Assembly: GCA_937916085.1 (NCBI GenBank)
Contig: CALGGO010000026.1
Span: 1 to 24,377 of the forward strand
Direction of reading: 5' to 3'
Length of the DNA stretch: 24,377 nt
Origin: an uncultured Prevotellaceae bacterium
GTDB taxonomy: Bacteria > Bacteroidota > Bacteroidia > Bacteroidales > Muribaculaceae
Position numbers and translations under genes: made by a program. The notes below the pieces were generated by a model, which worked only from the letters and a program-made list of their open reading frames with translations, had not been told where the DNA came from and searched no databases. Below, piece after piece: positions 12,123 to 19,728 of the stretch; the first letter of the stretch is position 1, and each line of letters begins with the position of its first letter.

Positions 12123-14891
12123 TTATTGCCCCAAGAGGATGTTATAGACACATGTCACGTCGCCGGTGGTGATGAAGCCGTCGTTGTTTTGGTCTCCATA
12201 TGCAATCGCTGAGGCATCGCCATTGAGGATGTAGTTGTAAAGGGCTGTGATGTCGGCTGTTGTAACAAATCCATCGTTGTCAACATCACCGTTCATTGGC
12301 GGCTCTGTAACTACATTTATGAGTTTGTAGCAATTAGCGTAGTTTCCTATTGTTCCATAAACACTGCCATGACGTGCTTCCACCATAATGAGGTAACGTC
12401 CTGGCTCAAAGTCGATGACGCTGGAAATGTTGATTGTCTTCTCCTCGCCGGCGGGAATATTCTGGTTGCCCATATAGAGGATTCCGCCATTGGTTAGGGT
12501 GTATTGCCTCATGCGCACATAGACGTAGCCATTATGGTCGGTTGGCGCACTCAGCGTCACACTTCCCTTTAGTCGCTCGCCCTTTACAACGTAATCGGGC
12601 AAATCGATGGCTACGGCATTGAGATAGATGTCGCTTGCCTCTCCCACAGTGATTTCCACTGGATATCGGTCATTGTTTATGTCGTCGGTGATTTTTCCGT
12701 CGTCGGTCGCATAGCTAACCACCACACGGTAAGTGCCTGGATCGACAGGCAATTTGCGGTAGAATGTGAGTGTTTTTGCCTCGCCGGTTGCCACAGTGGC
12801 ATTGCTCTGCTGATAGATGTATCGCTTTGTCGGGTCGTTGACATCCACAAGATTGAGAATTACCCCCACATTTCCCGCGCTGCCGTAGTTGCGGCTGTTG
12901 AGCGCGAAGTAGATGTTGTCGCCCTGATTGATGGTTTCTTCGAAATTGGCGTTACGCCATTGCACTGCTTCGGTGAGGCGCATGACGGGCGTGGATGCTT
13001 GAGGCAGCACATTCACTGTGCCGCCGCCTTGAGTAAGCACAAAAGGATACTCTTCAAAGCCCTTCTCAAAGAGTGTGAGACGATATTCATCGCTTGTGAG
13101 CGCTTCGTCAAGGGTGACAAGCAGGGGAACAGTCTCTTCCACAGCATCATAGACGCTCACCTCATTCTCGAAGTCATAAGAGACGCTTTCATCGGCTGTG
13201 CTGGTGAACCGCACCACAATGTTACGCAAGCGCACAGCGGGGCTGTTGTTGCGCAGATGCAGGTTGAACAGTGCCGCGCCGCCAGCATATACTTCGCCTT
13301 CGGGCTCCAGAGGCGAGAGAATTTCCACTTCGGGGTGCTCGCAGCTGTCGTCGATGGTGAGTATGCATCCGTTAGCCACCGTGGTGTTGAAGAACCCCAC
13401 GTAGGGCTTGTTGCGGCTGTCACGCCCTCGGCAGTAGCGCATCAGCTGCCACGGCGAGTTGCTGTCCTCTCGGAATGTCATCCACACTGTGGCGTCGCCG
13501 TCGGCCACACTACTGCCCACTTGCTTTGGGATGTCATAAATCGACGCCATCATCAGCAGCCCTGTGTGCGAGCCGTCAAAGCCCTCGATGTCTTTTTGCT
13601 CGGCTTTCAGCACTTTGACGATTTCGCCATCTCTGACTAATGCCACACCAAGTTCGCCGGTAAAGGGCTTCGTGTCGAAGTTCTCGACTGTCACCATCAC
13701 GTTGAACGATGACTCATCCTGGGTGATGAGGCGCATACTCAGCGAGTTGTATAGAGGACGCTCGTAGGCAGTGCCACTTGCGGGCGGTTGAATGCCAGTG
13801 ATGATTTCCTGGTCGAGGTTGTAGCCTCCCGTGCCGCCGCCAACGCCCAAGTCGTCAGGGTCTAGATGACTAACAAGGAAATAGCCGTTGCTGGTGCCGT
13901 ACCATCCCCAGTTGATGTGGACGTAGTCCTCAGAGTCATAGCCGTCGCACACAAAAGCGTGTCCACTGCTGCCGGTCTCGCTTGAGGCGGCGTAATATAC
14001 TGGTCGGCCCTGGTCGAGTTCAGCCTTTATCAGTTGCAGCCACTCGTCGGTGCTGTAATAGTCGCGTTTGCGCATCGTTACTGCCTCGTCGTAGTTGAAA
14101 AACTCGCGCAGCGCATGAGGTACCGCCATCGAGTGGGCTCCGCTTCCAGCGGGCTGATACTCCATATCTACCGCCACGCCAAAGTGTGCCGCCAGAGTGG
14201 CGACAGCACTGCTTTGTGCCGAGGTGTAGCTCACGTCCTCGTAGGTGGGAAGCATGTTGTTCCAGTCGTAGGTCGTGTTGCCGAAGTCGGCAGTCACGTT
14301 CTGACCATTAACGGTGATGGTCTTGCTGCCGGTGCCATGCTCGGGATAGCTGTGGTAACGCATGATCTGTGTCGCTGCCGTGGCGACGCAGCCCACATAA
14401 TAGTGGGTGTCTCCATCGTAGGTGGGGCACATGTCATTATATGGAGTGCCTTGTCCCCATAGTATGTCTCCAAGCAATGGAGCGACAACTGGCTCGCCCT
14501 GCTGGGCTGCATGAGCTGTGCCTTGACGATTGGCGCACGCCTTGACATATCTTTCGCTGAGCGATAGCCACTGGCGCAAGTTGCCAGGGATGTTGTCATA
14601 ACTGAAAGTCCCTTCGGTGGAATATCCCAAGATGGGTATCGCGGCATCGTCGCCGGCTACAATTACAAAGCCATTGCCATCGGCACGGTTAAGCACATAG
14701 AGCGGCACCTGGCCATTACTGGAGATAACATCATTGCGGACCACTCGGTTCCATTGCACATCACCAGTCCGTGACACGCCACTTTGGGCAAATCGTGTTG
14801 CTTCCATTTCGGCTTGATTCCAGTCAATGGGATTGCCCCAAGCCTGAATTGACGCCAATACCATTATCGCGGTAAATAGTCTCTTAATCAT
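12123..14891 (-). CDS. secreted C10 (streptopain-type) cysteine peptidase with dockerin-like C-terminus
   Basis: This 922-residue protein has a signal peptide (MIKRLFTAIMVLASIQAWG), a propeptide-like region (about 20-130), and a peptidase C10 domain. The catalytic Cys is C168 in YVGCVATAATQIMRYH and the catalytic His is H311 in GHAFVCDGYD. The NWGWYG motif (residues 327-332) carries the conserved Asn/Trp. Several beta-sandwich-like segments with little recognisable sequence follow (about 380-860). The end (about 868-922) has two Ca-binding dockerin-type repeats: GDVDNDGFVTTADI and GDQNNDGFITTGDV. C10 enzymes such as streptopain and interpain A cleave host proteins. No cohesin partner or type IX sorting domain was seen here. 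The gene is transcribed from 14935-14965, divergently from a TonB receptor. All key residues are present, so it should be active after propeptide removal. Confidence 0.93.
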   Translation of the reverse strand: MIKRLFTAIMVLASIQAWGNPIDWNQAEMEATRFAQSGVSRTGDVQWNRVVRNDVISSNGQVPLYVLNRADGNGFVIVAGDDAAIPILGYSTEGTFSYDNIPGNLRQWLSLSERYVKACANRQGTAHAAQQGEPVVAPLLGDILWGQGTPYNDMCPTYDGDTHYYVGCVATAATQIMRYHSYPEHGTGSKTITVNGQNVTADFGNTTYDWNNMLPTYEDVSYTSAQSSAVATLAAHFGVAVDMEYQPAGSGAHSMAVPHALREFFNYDEAVTMRKRDYYSTDEWLQLIKAELDQGRPVYYAASSETGSSGHAFVCDGYDSEDYVHINWGWYGTSNGYFLVSHLDPDDLGVGGGTGGYNLDQEIITGIQPPASGTAYERPLYNSLSMRLITQDESSFNVMVTVENFDTKPFTGELGVALVRDGEIVKVLKAEQKDIEGFDGSHTGLLMMASIYDIPKQVGSSVADGDATVWMTFREDSNSPWQLMRYCRGRDSRNKPYVGFFNTTVANGCILTIDDSCEHPEVEILSPLEPEGEVYAGGAALFNLHLRNNSPAVRLRNIVVRFTSTADESVSYDFENEVSVYDAVEETVPLLVTLDEALTSDEYRLTLFEKGFEEYPFVLTQGGGTVNVLPQASTPVMRLTEAVQWRNANFEETINQGDNIYFALNSRNYGSAGNVGVILNLVDVNDPTKRYIYQQSNATVATGEAKTLTFYRKLPVDPGTYRVVVSYATDDGKITDDINNDRYPVEITVGEASDIYLNAVAIDLPDYVVKGERLKGSVTLSAPTDHNGYVYVRMRQYTLTNGGILYMGNQNIPAGEEKTINISSVIDFEPGRYLIMVEARHGSVYGTIGNYANCYKLINVVTEPPMNGDVDNDGFVTTADITALYNYILNGDASAIAYGDQNNDGFITTGDVTCVYNILLGQ

Positions 14892-14934
14892 ATCGGTTTT
14901 GAGTTAATAATTAGAAGCGTAAAGAATAATGCCA

Positions 14935-15011
14935 CAAAATTAGTGCAAGCCGAGTGAAATACAAAATCAAAGACGAAGTTTTTGATTTTTATTTCCGCAG
15001 CCTAATTTATC
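14935..15011 (-). promoter_or_regulatory. promoter of the C10 protease gene, with shared upstream block
   Basis: On the minus strand, TTTG (14962-14965), a 19-nt spacer and TAATTTTG (14935-14942) form the promoter. The 27 bp from 14935 to 14961 equal those of the thiamin operon promoter, and GATAAATTAGGCT recurs at 14999-15011. The leader to the ATG is about 43 nt. An inverted repeat TTTATCT/AGATAAA lies at 15006-15025. Confidence 0.8.
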
Positions 15012-15073
15012 TAAATATAGATAAAAAATCTGATTTATAAGTCTAAAGTGACAAAGAAATTCCTCACTATTTT

Positions 15074-15091
15074 ATCACTACATGTAGTGAT
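15074..15091. promoter_or_regulatory. 18-bp perfect palindrome, candidate operator
   Basis: ATCACTACATGTAGTGAT is a perfect inverted repeat with 9-bp half-sites and no spacer. It overlaps the start of the -33 element of the second TonB receptor promoter (15091-15094), a position typical for a repressor site. No regulator gene is adjacent. It is not a terminator, as no T-run follows and the spacer is divergent. Confidence 0.6.
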
Positions 15092-15121
15092 TGTGTGGAT
15101 GAGGAAAAAGTTGTAAATTTG
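15091..15121 (+). promoter_or_regulatory. promoter of the second TonB receptor
   Basis: TTGT (15091-15094), a 19-nt spacer and TAAATTTG (15114-15121). The -7 box ends only 5 nt before the GTG start codon at 15127, so the transcript would begin at or next to the start codon. Confidence 0.75.
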
Positions 15122-15126
15122 CAACC

Positions 15127-17427
15127 GTGAAAAAACGGCTTCTCATTTTTAGTTTCATTTTGACGGCATGCGTGGCGATGGTGGCGGCCGATGATGCGGC
15201 GCTCGACACTCTCACGCTTGGCGAGGTGAGCGTCACCGCCATCAAGCAGGGTGCCGTGGGCGACCTCAGCACGTCGAGGACGGGGCTGGGCAGGCGCGAG
15301 GTGGAGCGGGGTGGCATCGTCACGGTGCGCGGCGTGAGCGACCTGGTGCCCAACTTCTTCCTTCCCGACTATGGCAGCCGCATGACATCTACAATCTATG
15401 TTCGTGGCCTGGGCGCGCGCATCGACCAGCCGTCAATGGGCCTTAACATCGACAACGTGCCGGTGATGTGCAAGGAGAACTACGACTTCGACATCGCAGA
15501 CATTGCCAGAGTGGAGATGCTGCGTGGCCCGCAGAGCACCCTCTACGGCCGCAACACTATGGGCGGACTGATGAACGTTTACACCCTCTCGCCCATGCAG
15601 TGGCAAGGCACGCGCCTCATCGCCGAGATGGCGTCGCACTTGAGCATGAAATTCGGCGCGAGCCACTATGCCAAAGTCAATGAGCGCTTAGGCATCGCAG
15701 CTAGTGTTTATTACACTTCCACTAAAGGTCAATACACAAACGAATATAACGGCCGCCGTTGCGACTGGGAGCGGCAAGGCTCTGGGCGCGTGAAGCTGGT
15801 GTGGATGCCGTCGCCGTCGCTCACCTTGAGCAACACGCTCAGTTGCACGATAAGCCGTCAGGGCGGCTACCCTTATGAGTGGGTCGGGGATCGGGATTCG
15901 GAGATCGGGGATCGGGGATCGGGAATTCTGCATTCTGCATTCTGCATTCAGCATTCTCCACTCTCAGGGCGCATAGCCTACAACGACACTTGCTTCTACC
16001 GTCGCACCAGCGTAATGGACGGCCTCACCATTACCAAGCGCTTCGACCGCTGGTCGCTCTCGAGCATCACCAGCTATCAGTATATCAACGACAATATGAC
16101 CCTCGACCAGGACTTCACGCCGCTGCCTTATTTCACCCTCACGCAGGTGCGCCGTGAGCACGCCGTCACGCAAGACGTGGTGGCGCGCAGCAAAGACGAG
16201 GGCGCCTACAAGTGGCTGGTGGGGGCCTTCGGCTTCTATCGCCGCTACAAGATGGACGCCCCAGTGACCTTCAAGGACACAGGCATCAAAGCTCTTATCG
16301 AGGACCATATCAACGAACTCAATCCCTACTATCCTGTGGTGTGGAACGAGCGCAGCTTTGTGCTGGGCAGCGATTTCTCTAACCCCACGTGGGGCGTGGC
16401 ACTCTACCACCAGTCGAGCATTGACTGGCGGTGGTTTACCTTTACCGCAGGCATTCGCCTTGACTACGAGCACGCCTCGCTCAACTATCACAGCGAGACT
16501 CACACCAGCTACCGCGTGATGGAGGCAGCCACCGGGGCAGTATATCACAGCGAGGACATCGACATCGACGATGGCGGCAGCCTGAACAAGCACTTCACGG
16601 AATTGCTGCCAAAGTTCTCGATAACCTATCACATGCCGACCGACGGCGAGAGCAGCATCTATGCCATCGTGAGCAAAGGCTATAAGGCGGGAGGCTTCAA
16701 CACCCAGATGTTCAGCGACGTGCTGCAACAGCGACTCATGGGCATCATGGGAATTGGCGCTGCCTACGACATCAACGACATCGTGGGCTACAAGCCCGAG
16801 AAGGCGTGGAACTACGAGATAGGCGGTCATTTCGAGAGTGCCAACCGCCGCTTCAAGGGCGACATGGCGCTGTTCTATATCGACTGCCACGACCGCCAGA
16901 TGACCATCTTCCCCGACGGCACCACCACAGGCCGCATCATGACCAACGCCGGCAAGACGCGCAGCCTGGGTGTAGAGGCGAGCGCTACCATCAGTTTCAC
17001 CGACAATCTTGGCATGAACTTGAGCTACGGCTACTGCGACGCCCGGTTTGTGGAGTACAACGACGGCAAGGCCGACTACAAGGACAAATTCGTTCCTTAC
17101 TGCCCAAAGCACACCCTCTTTGCCCAAGCGTTTTACACCTATAATTTTAAAGGCGACAGCGACTGGGCACGCTCCATCACCCTTGATGCCAGCCTGAAAG
17201 GCACAGGCAAGATTTACTGGAACGAGGCCAACACCCAGCGACAGCCGTTCTATGCACTTTTAGGCAGCAGCATCACCCTCGCTGGCAAGCACTACTCGCT
17301 GCAGCTGTGGGGGCAGAACCTCACAGGCACCCGCTACAACACGTTCTACTTCGTGTCGATAAGCCACGAGTTCCTGCAACGCGGCAAGGGAAGAATGCTG
17401 GGTTTTGTGCTTCGCGCTAGTTTTTAG
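15127..17427 (+). CDS. TonB-dependent outer-membrane receptor, substrate unknown
   Basis: This 766-residue protein starts at a GTG: the signal peptide KKRLLIFSFILTACVAMVAA follows at once, and the next Met lies inside it. A TonB-box-like segment (LDTLTLGEVSVTA) precedes the plug, which has STIYVRGLGARIDQPSMGLN and VEMLRGPQSTLYGRNTMGG (about residues 75-145). The C-terminal barrel ends in Phe (LRASF), as required for outer-membrane insertion. It resembles siderophore/FecA-type receptors without an N-terminal extension, but the ligand cannot be told. Residues about 253-278 are encoded by an 11-unit heptamer array and look like an insertion in an early barrel loop. Regulation is suggested by the palindrome over the promoter. 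It is divergent from the C10 protease gene; whether the two work together is unknown. Confidence 0.92.
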   Translation: MKKRLLIFSFILTACVAMVAADDAALDTLTLGEVSVTAIKQGAVGDLSTSRTGLGRREVERGGIVTVRGVSDLVPNFFLPDYGSRMTSTIYVRGLGARIDQPSMGLNIDNVPVMCKENYDFDIADIARVEMLRGPQSTLYGRNTMGGLMNVYTLSPMQWQGTRLIAEMASHLSMKFGASHYAKVNERLGIAASVYYTSTKGQYTNEYNGRRCDWERQGSGRVKLVWMPSPSLTLSNTLSCTISRQGGYPYEWVGDRDSEIGDRGSGILHSAFCIQHSPLSGRIAYNDTCFYRRTSVMDGLTITKRFDRWSLSSITSYQYINDNMTLDQDFTPLPYFTLTQVRREHAVTQDVVARSKDEGAYKWLVGAFGFYRRYKMDAPVTFKDTGIKALIEDHINELNPYYPVVWNERSFVLGSDFSNPTWGVALYHQSSIDWRWFTFTAGIRLDYEHASLNYHSETHTSYRVMEAATGAVYHSEDIDIDDGGSLNKHFTELLPKFSITYHMPTDGESSIYAIVSKGYKAGGFNTQMFSDVLQQRLMGIMGIGAAYDINDIVGYKPEKAWNYEIGGHFESANRRFKGDMALFYIDCHDRQMTIFPDGTTTGRIMTNAGKTRSLGVEASATISFTDNLGMNLSYGYCDARFVEYNDGKADYKDKFVPYCPKHTLFAQAFYTYNFKGDSDWARSITLDASLKGTGKIYWNEANTQRQPFYALLGSSITLAGKHYSLQLWGQNLTGTRYNTFYFVSISHEFLQRGKGRMLGFVLRASF
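15883..15959 (+). repeat. heptamer array inside the TonB receptor gene
   Basis: Eleven heptamers in exact phase: six of the ATCGGGG/ATCGGGA type (15883-15924), then five of the ATTCTGC type (15925-15959). The two-part make-up (a GATC-like block, then a GCATTCT block) repeats that of the noncoding array after pnp (3008-3049 and 3065-3099). The reading frame stays open through it. Confidence 0.9.
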
Positions 17428-17451
17428 ACATAAGAACATAAGAACATAATT
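17428..17451. repeat. 8-bp array directly after the TonB receptor stop codon
   Basis: ACATAAGA, ACATAAGA, ACATAATT begin at the base after the TAG stop. ATTGCCTTG (17448-17456) then resembles the start of the ATTGC-CTTG repeats elsewhere. Confidence 0.7.
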
Positions 17452-17720
17452 GCCTTGAGGGCTCATAGAACACGCTTCGCGTGGAAATTCAACAAAATCT
17501 TTAAAAAAATCATCCAAAATTTTGTAAGATTTTTATTTCAATTTTGAACAATTTGAGTCAAGCATGATGGCTTCGCCACCGCCCACCGCACTTCGTGCGA
17601 CTAGGGCTTCATGCTCTAGTCGAGCTAAAGGTTCTCGGCGAAGCCGACCCTTATTGCGTGGGGGGTAAGTAGAGAGATAATTGTTTTTTAATTGTTTGCA
17701 ATTGTTTGACAAAAATCCCA
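17452..17720. other. gene-free spacer with a cluster of small triloop hairpins
   Basis: I see no gene in this stretch. It holds five possible small hairpins: CACGC-TTC-GCGTG (17471-17483), TGGC-TTC-GCCA (17568-17578), CGCAC-TTC-GTGCG (17587-17599), a 9-bp stem GACTAGGGC with GCTCTAGTC (17599-17621, loop TTCAT), and TCGGC-GAA-GCCGA (17635-17647). The middle part (about 17484-17560) is very A/T-rich. I found no convincing TAnnTTTG promoter. A structured small RNA or decayed repeats are both possible. Confidence 0.6.
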
Positions 17721-17760
17721 GATAAACTCTAAACACTAAACACTAAACTGCGCGAAGCGC
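17721..17760 (+). repeat. lipoprotein leader: heptamer array plus GCGC-GAA-GCGC hairpin
   Basis: GATAAAC, TCTAAAC, ACTAAAC, ACTAAAC (17721-17748) are followed by GCGCGAAGCGC (17750-17760) and, 9 nt later, by the ATG at 17770. This is the same design and nearly the same sequence as the recG leader (7877-7922, minus). Confidence 0.85.
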
Positions 17761-17769
17761 ATTAAAATT

Positions 17770-18675
17770 ATGAAGAAATTATTTTTATCAATTGCACTGG
17801 TGGCGATGACATTATCATTAGCCTCATGCGGAGGCGACGAACCAGTGCCAGAAGTGACAGTGAAAGAAACAATAACAGGTAAAGAGTTGATTAACTGGAC
17901 AGTGAAAGCTGCCGACAACTCTACTAACTTTGTTGAGACCGCCGACTACACCTTCAACATTGAGCGCGGCAAGAATGAGGCAACGGTGAGCGTGCTGGCG
18001 CAAGGTGTGCAATTTGATTCTCACATGCCCATCCAGGTGTCGTTCCGCATGGAAGACATCAAAACCACCACATTTGATGAGAACCATGTGAAATTCAGTG
18101 CCGCAAGTGTGAAATTCTACGACCCCGAGACAGGAGAAGAGAATACCCGTTACACCCTCACCAATGTCAAAGGGTTTGTTGACAAAACGAACAATGTATA
18201 TTCGCTTGATTATACCGTGAATGGCACTTGGCGTGTGCTCGTGTTCAATTCAACTGTAAGCACTGTAGTGACTAACAACGACTACAACGCTGCCTCCGAA
18301 CTTTACTACACCTACAAAATAGATGTAGCCTCAATGAAAGCCGAGGTGTTTATCTACAACGTGCAATTTGAGGTGGGAGGCGCCATGAGCCCGGTGCTCA
18401 AGAAAATATCAATCCCTGATCTCGATGTGGCGTTTACCACCGAGGATTTCGGTTCTAATGAATATATTTCTCCTGTCATTAAGGTTTCCGGTGACAATAT
18501 TGTCCCAACCTATTATACCGGTGCCAACCTTGACCAGGGCACTCCCTATCCGTCGCTGGTTGTAACCAATTTCAAGGCCCTTCTCGATGTCACTTCGGGA
18601 GGAAGCCACACCATTTACTTCAACTGCCACGGCGGCGAGCACAAGATGAACAACAAGCTTTTCCTGTGGGAATGA
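17770..18675 (+). CDS. lipoprotein of unknown function, paralogue of the next gene
   Basis: This 301-residue protein has a type II signal peptide with lipobox LASC (Cys20), followed by GGDEP, an acidic stretch like the surface-export signal of Bacteroidota lipoproteins. The remainder is rich in beta-strand-like sequence, without known motifs. It shares a pattern with the downstream lipoprotein: TNVKGFVDKTNNVYSLDY, then GTWRV (about residues 136-160), aligns without gaps to TNLNGYYRPETGCLYIEF, then GTHRV in the neighbour. A second shared block is MKAEVFIYNVQF versus MSAQLAIGNFAL. A calycin or lipocalin-like barrel is possible but unproven. A terminator hairpin (18741-18770) separates it from the next gene. 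Confidence 0.85.
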   Translation: MKKLFLSIALVAMTLSLASCGGDEPVPEVTVKETITGKELINWTVKAADNSTNFVETADYTFNIERGKNEATVSVLAQGVQFDSHMPIQVSFRMEDIKTTTFDENHVKFSAASVKFYDPETGEENTRYTLTNVKGFVDKTNNVYSLDYTVNGTWRVLVFNSTVSTVVTNNDYNAASELYYTYKIDVASMKAEVFIYNVQFEVGGAMSPVLKKISIPDLDVAFTTEDFGSNEYISPVIKVSGDNIVPTYYTGANLDQGTPYPSLVVTNFKALLDVTSGGSHTIYFNCHGGEHKMNNKLFLWE

Positions 18676-18740
18676 CATTGACATAAATCAATATTAACAT
18701 TGTTTTCAATAATTATTTTTAAATAAACCATAGTAGAAGA

Positions 18741-18773
18741 AAAAATGCGCTATCTTTGTGGCGCATTTTTTTG
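18741..18773 (+). terminator. terminator hairpin whose loop is a -7 promoter box
   Basis: AAAAATGCGC (18741-18750) and GCGCATTTTT (18761-18770) form a perfect 10-bp stem, with a T-run to 18772. The 10-nt loop starts with TATCTTTG (18751-18758), a perfect TAnnTTTG box placed to drive the lipoprotein gene at 18806. The -33 region is not conserved. Confidence 0.75.
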
Positions 18774-18805
18774 CATTGACTTATTAACAATTAAATTATA
18801 GAAAC

Positions 18806-19597
18806 ATGAAGAAAGTATTTTCAATCTTTGCATTAGCATTTTTGCTGATTGCCTTCACTGCTTGTAACGACGATAATGAAGACTCTAGAATCCAAACGAT
18901 TACAGGCGATGTTCTGAACAACTCAGTAGATATTGAGGAGGGACAATCGGTTAATGTGGCTTCAAGTCACATCGTTATGGAGTGGAACGTGTCGGCAGGC
19001 ACTATCACAATCAACTACTCCGTGCCAGTGACTAGCGGCAACACGGTAACGGTATCGCTCACTGATGTGGAACTGGTTGCCAACAACACCTACAGCTGCT
19101 ACACCTTCTCGGCAGCCAACGGCGGCAACGGCATTACCAACCTTAACGGTTACTACCGCCCCGAGACAGGATGCTTATACATTGAGTTCATTGCCCTTGG
19201 CACCCACCGCGTGATGAGTACAGCCAATCTTTATTACCCTTACCTCAAGTACAATATCACCAACAGCGAGACAAGCACCACCAATGAGAGTCCCAATGGA
19301 GAAATGATGATTTACATTAACCCCAAGGACATGAGCGCACAACTGGCAATAGGCAACTTCGCGCTTAGCGAGAACAGTGGCACCATCCAGCAAGTGGTGT
19401 TCTATGGCCTGCAAGCCGAAGCCACCTCCACTGGTTACAAAGTGACCTACAGTGGCGACCAACGCTCTACCGATGGCACCTATGTCCTCAACAATTTTGA
19501 CGGCATCATCAGCAATAGCGGAAAATCAGTTAGCGGCACCTTCACTCTTGACGGGAAATTCAACGGCACCTTCAGTGGGAATGCCTTCGCTAACTAA
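18806..19597 (+). CDS. lipoprotein of unknown function, paralogue of the previous gene
   Basis: This 263-residue protein has a signal peptide ending in lipobox FTAC (about Cys20), then NDDNED, a strongly acidic segment consistent with surface display in Bacteroidota. The mature part is Thr/Ser/Asn/Gly-rich with alternating hydrophobic residues, suggesting beta structure, and ends in repeated GTF/GTFSG motifs (SGTFTLDGKFNGTFSGNAF). The central block, with GTHRV near residue 132, matches the upstream lipoprotein without gaps over about 29 residues. I do not recognise a named family. It has its own probable -7 box (18751-18758) and a strong terminator (19626-19657), so it is likely a single-gene transcript. 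Confidence 0.85.
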   Translation: MKKVFSIFALAFLLIAFTACNDDNEDSRIQTITGDVLNNSVDIEEGQSVNVASSHIVMEWNVSAGTITINYSVPVTSGNTVTVSLTDVELVANNTYSCYTFSAANGGNGITNLNGYYRPETGCLYIEFIALGTHRVMSTANLYYPYLKYNITNSETSTTNESPNGEMMIYINPKDMSAQLAIGNFALSENSGTIQQVVFYGLQAEATSTGYKVTYSGDQRSTDGTYVLNNFDGIISNSGKSVSGTFTLDGKFNGTFSGNAFAN

Positions 19598-19625
19598 GAA
19601 AAAGACTTAAAAACAGCTCATAACG

Positions 19626-19657
19626 CCTGCACAATCCTGCTTTGTGCAGGTGTTTTT
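19626..19657 (+). terminator. rho-independent terminator
   Basis: CCTGCACAA (19626-19634) and TTGTGCAGG (19642-19650) form a perfect 9-bp stem with a 7-nt loop, followed by TGTTTTT. Confidence 0.9.
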
Positions 19658-19675
19658 ACATTTAATGCCAGTTTT

Positions 19676-19709
19676 TTTGCCCTAAACTGAAAAAAAATCA
19701 GTACCTTTG
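19676..19709 (+). promoter_or_regulatory. promoter of the ECF sigma operon
   Basis: TTTG (19676-19679) and TACCTTTG (19702-19709) with a 22-nt spacer, slightly long. The ATG follows 19 nt after the -7 box. The match suggests transcription by the housekeeping sigma factor. Confidence 0.7.
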
Positions 19710-19728
19710 AGGCGAATTTTAAAAACTC

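Noticed and set aside
15964..17127. A 387-codon minus-strand frame across the second TonB receptor
   Set aside because: Shadow of a well-supported gene; no family features.
17470..17700. tRNA or a known small RNA in the hairpin-rich spacer
   Set aside because: No cloverleaf, no T-loop GGTTCRANYCC box and no recognisable family; left as a structured spacer only.
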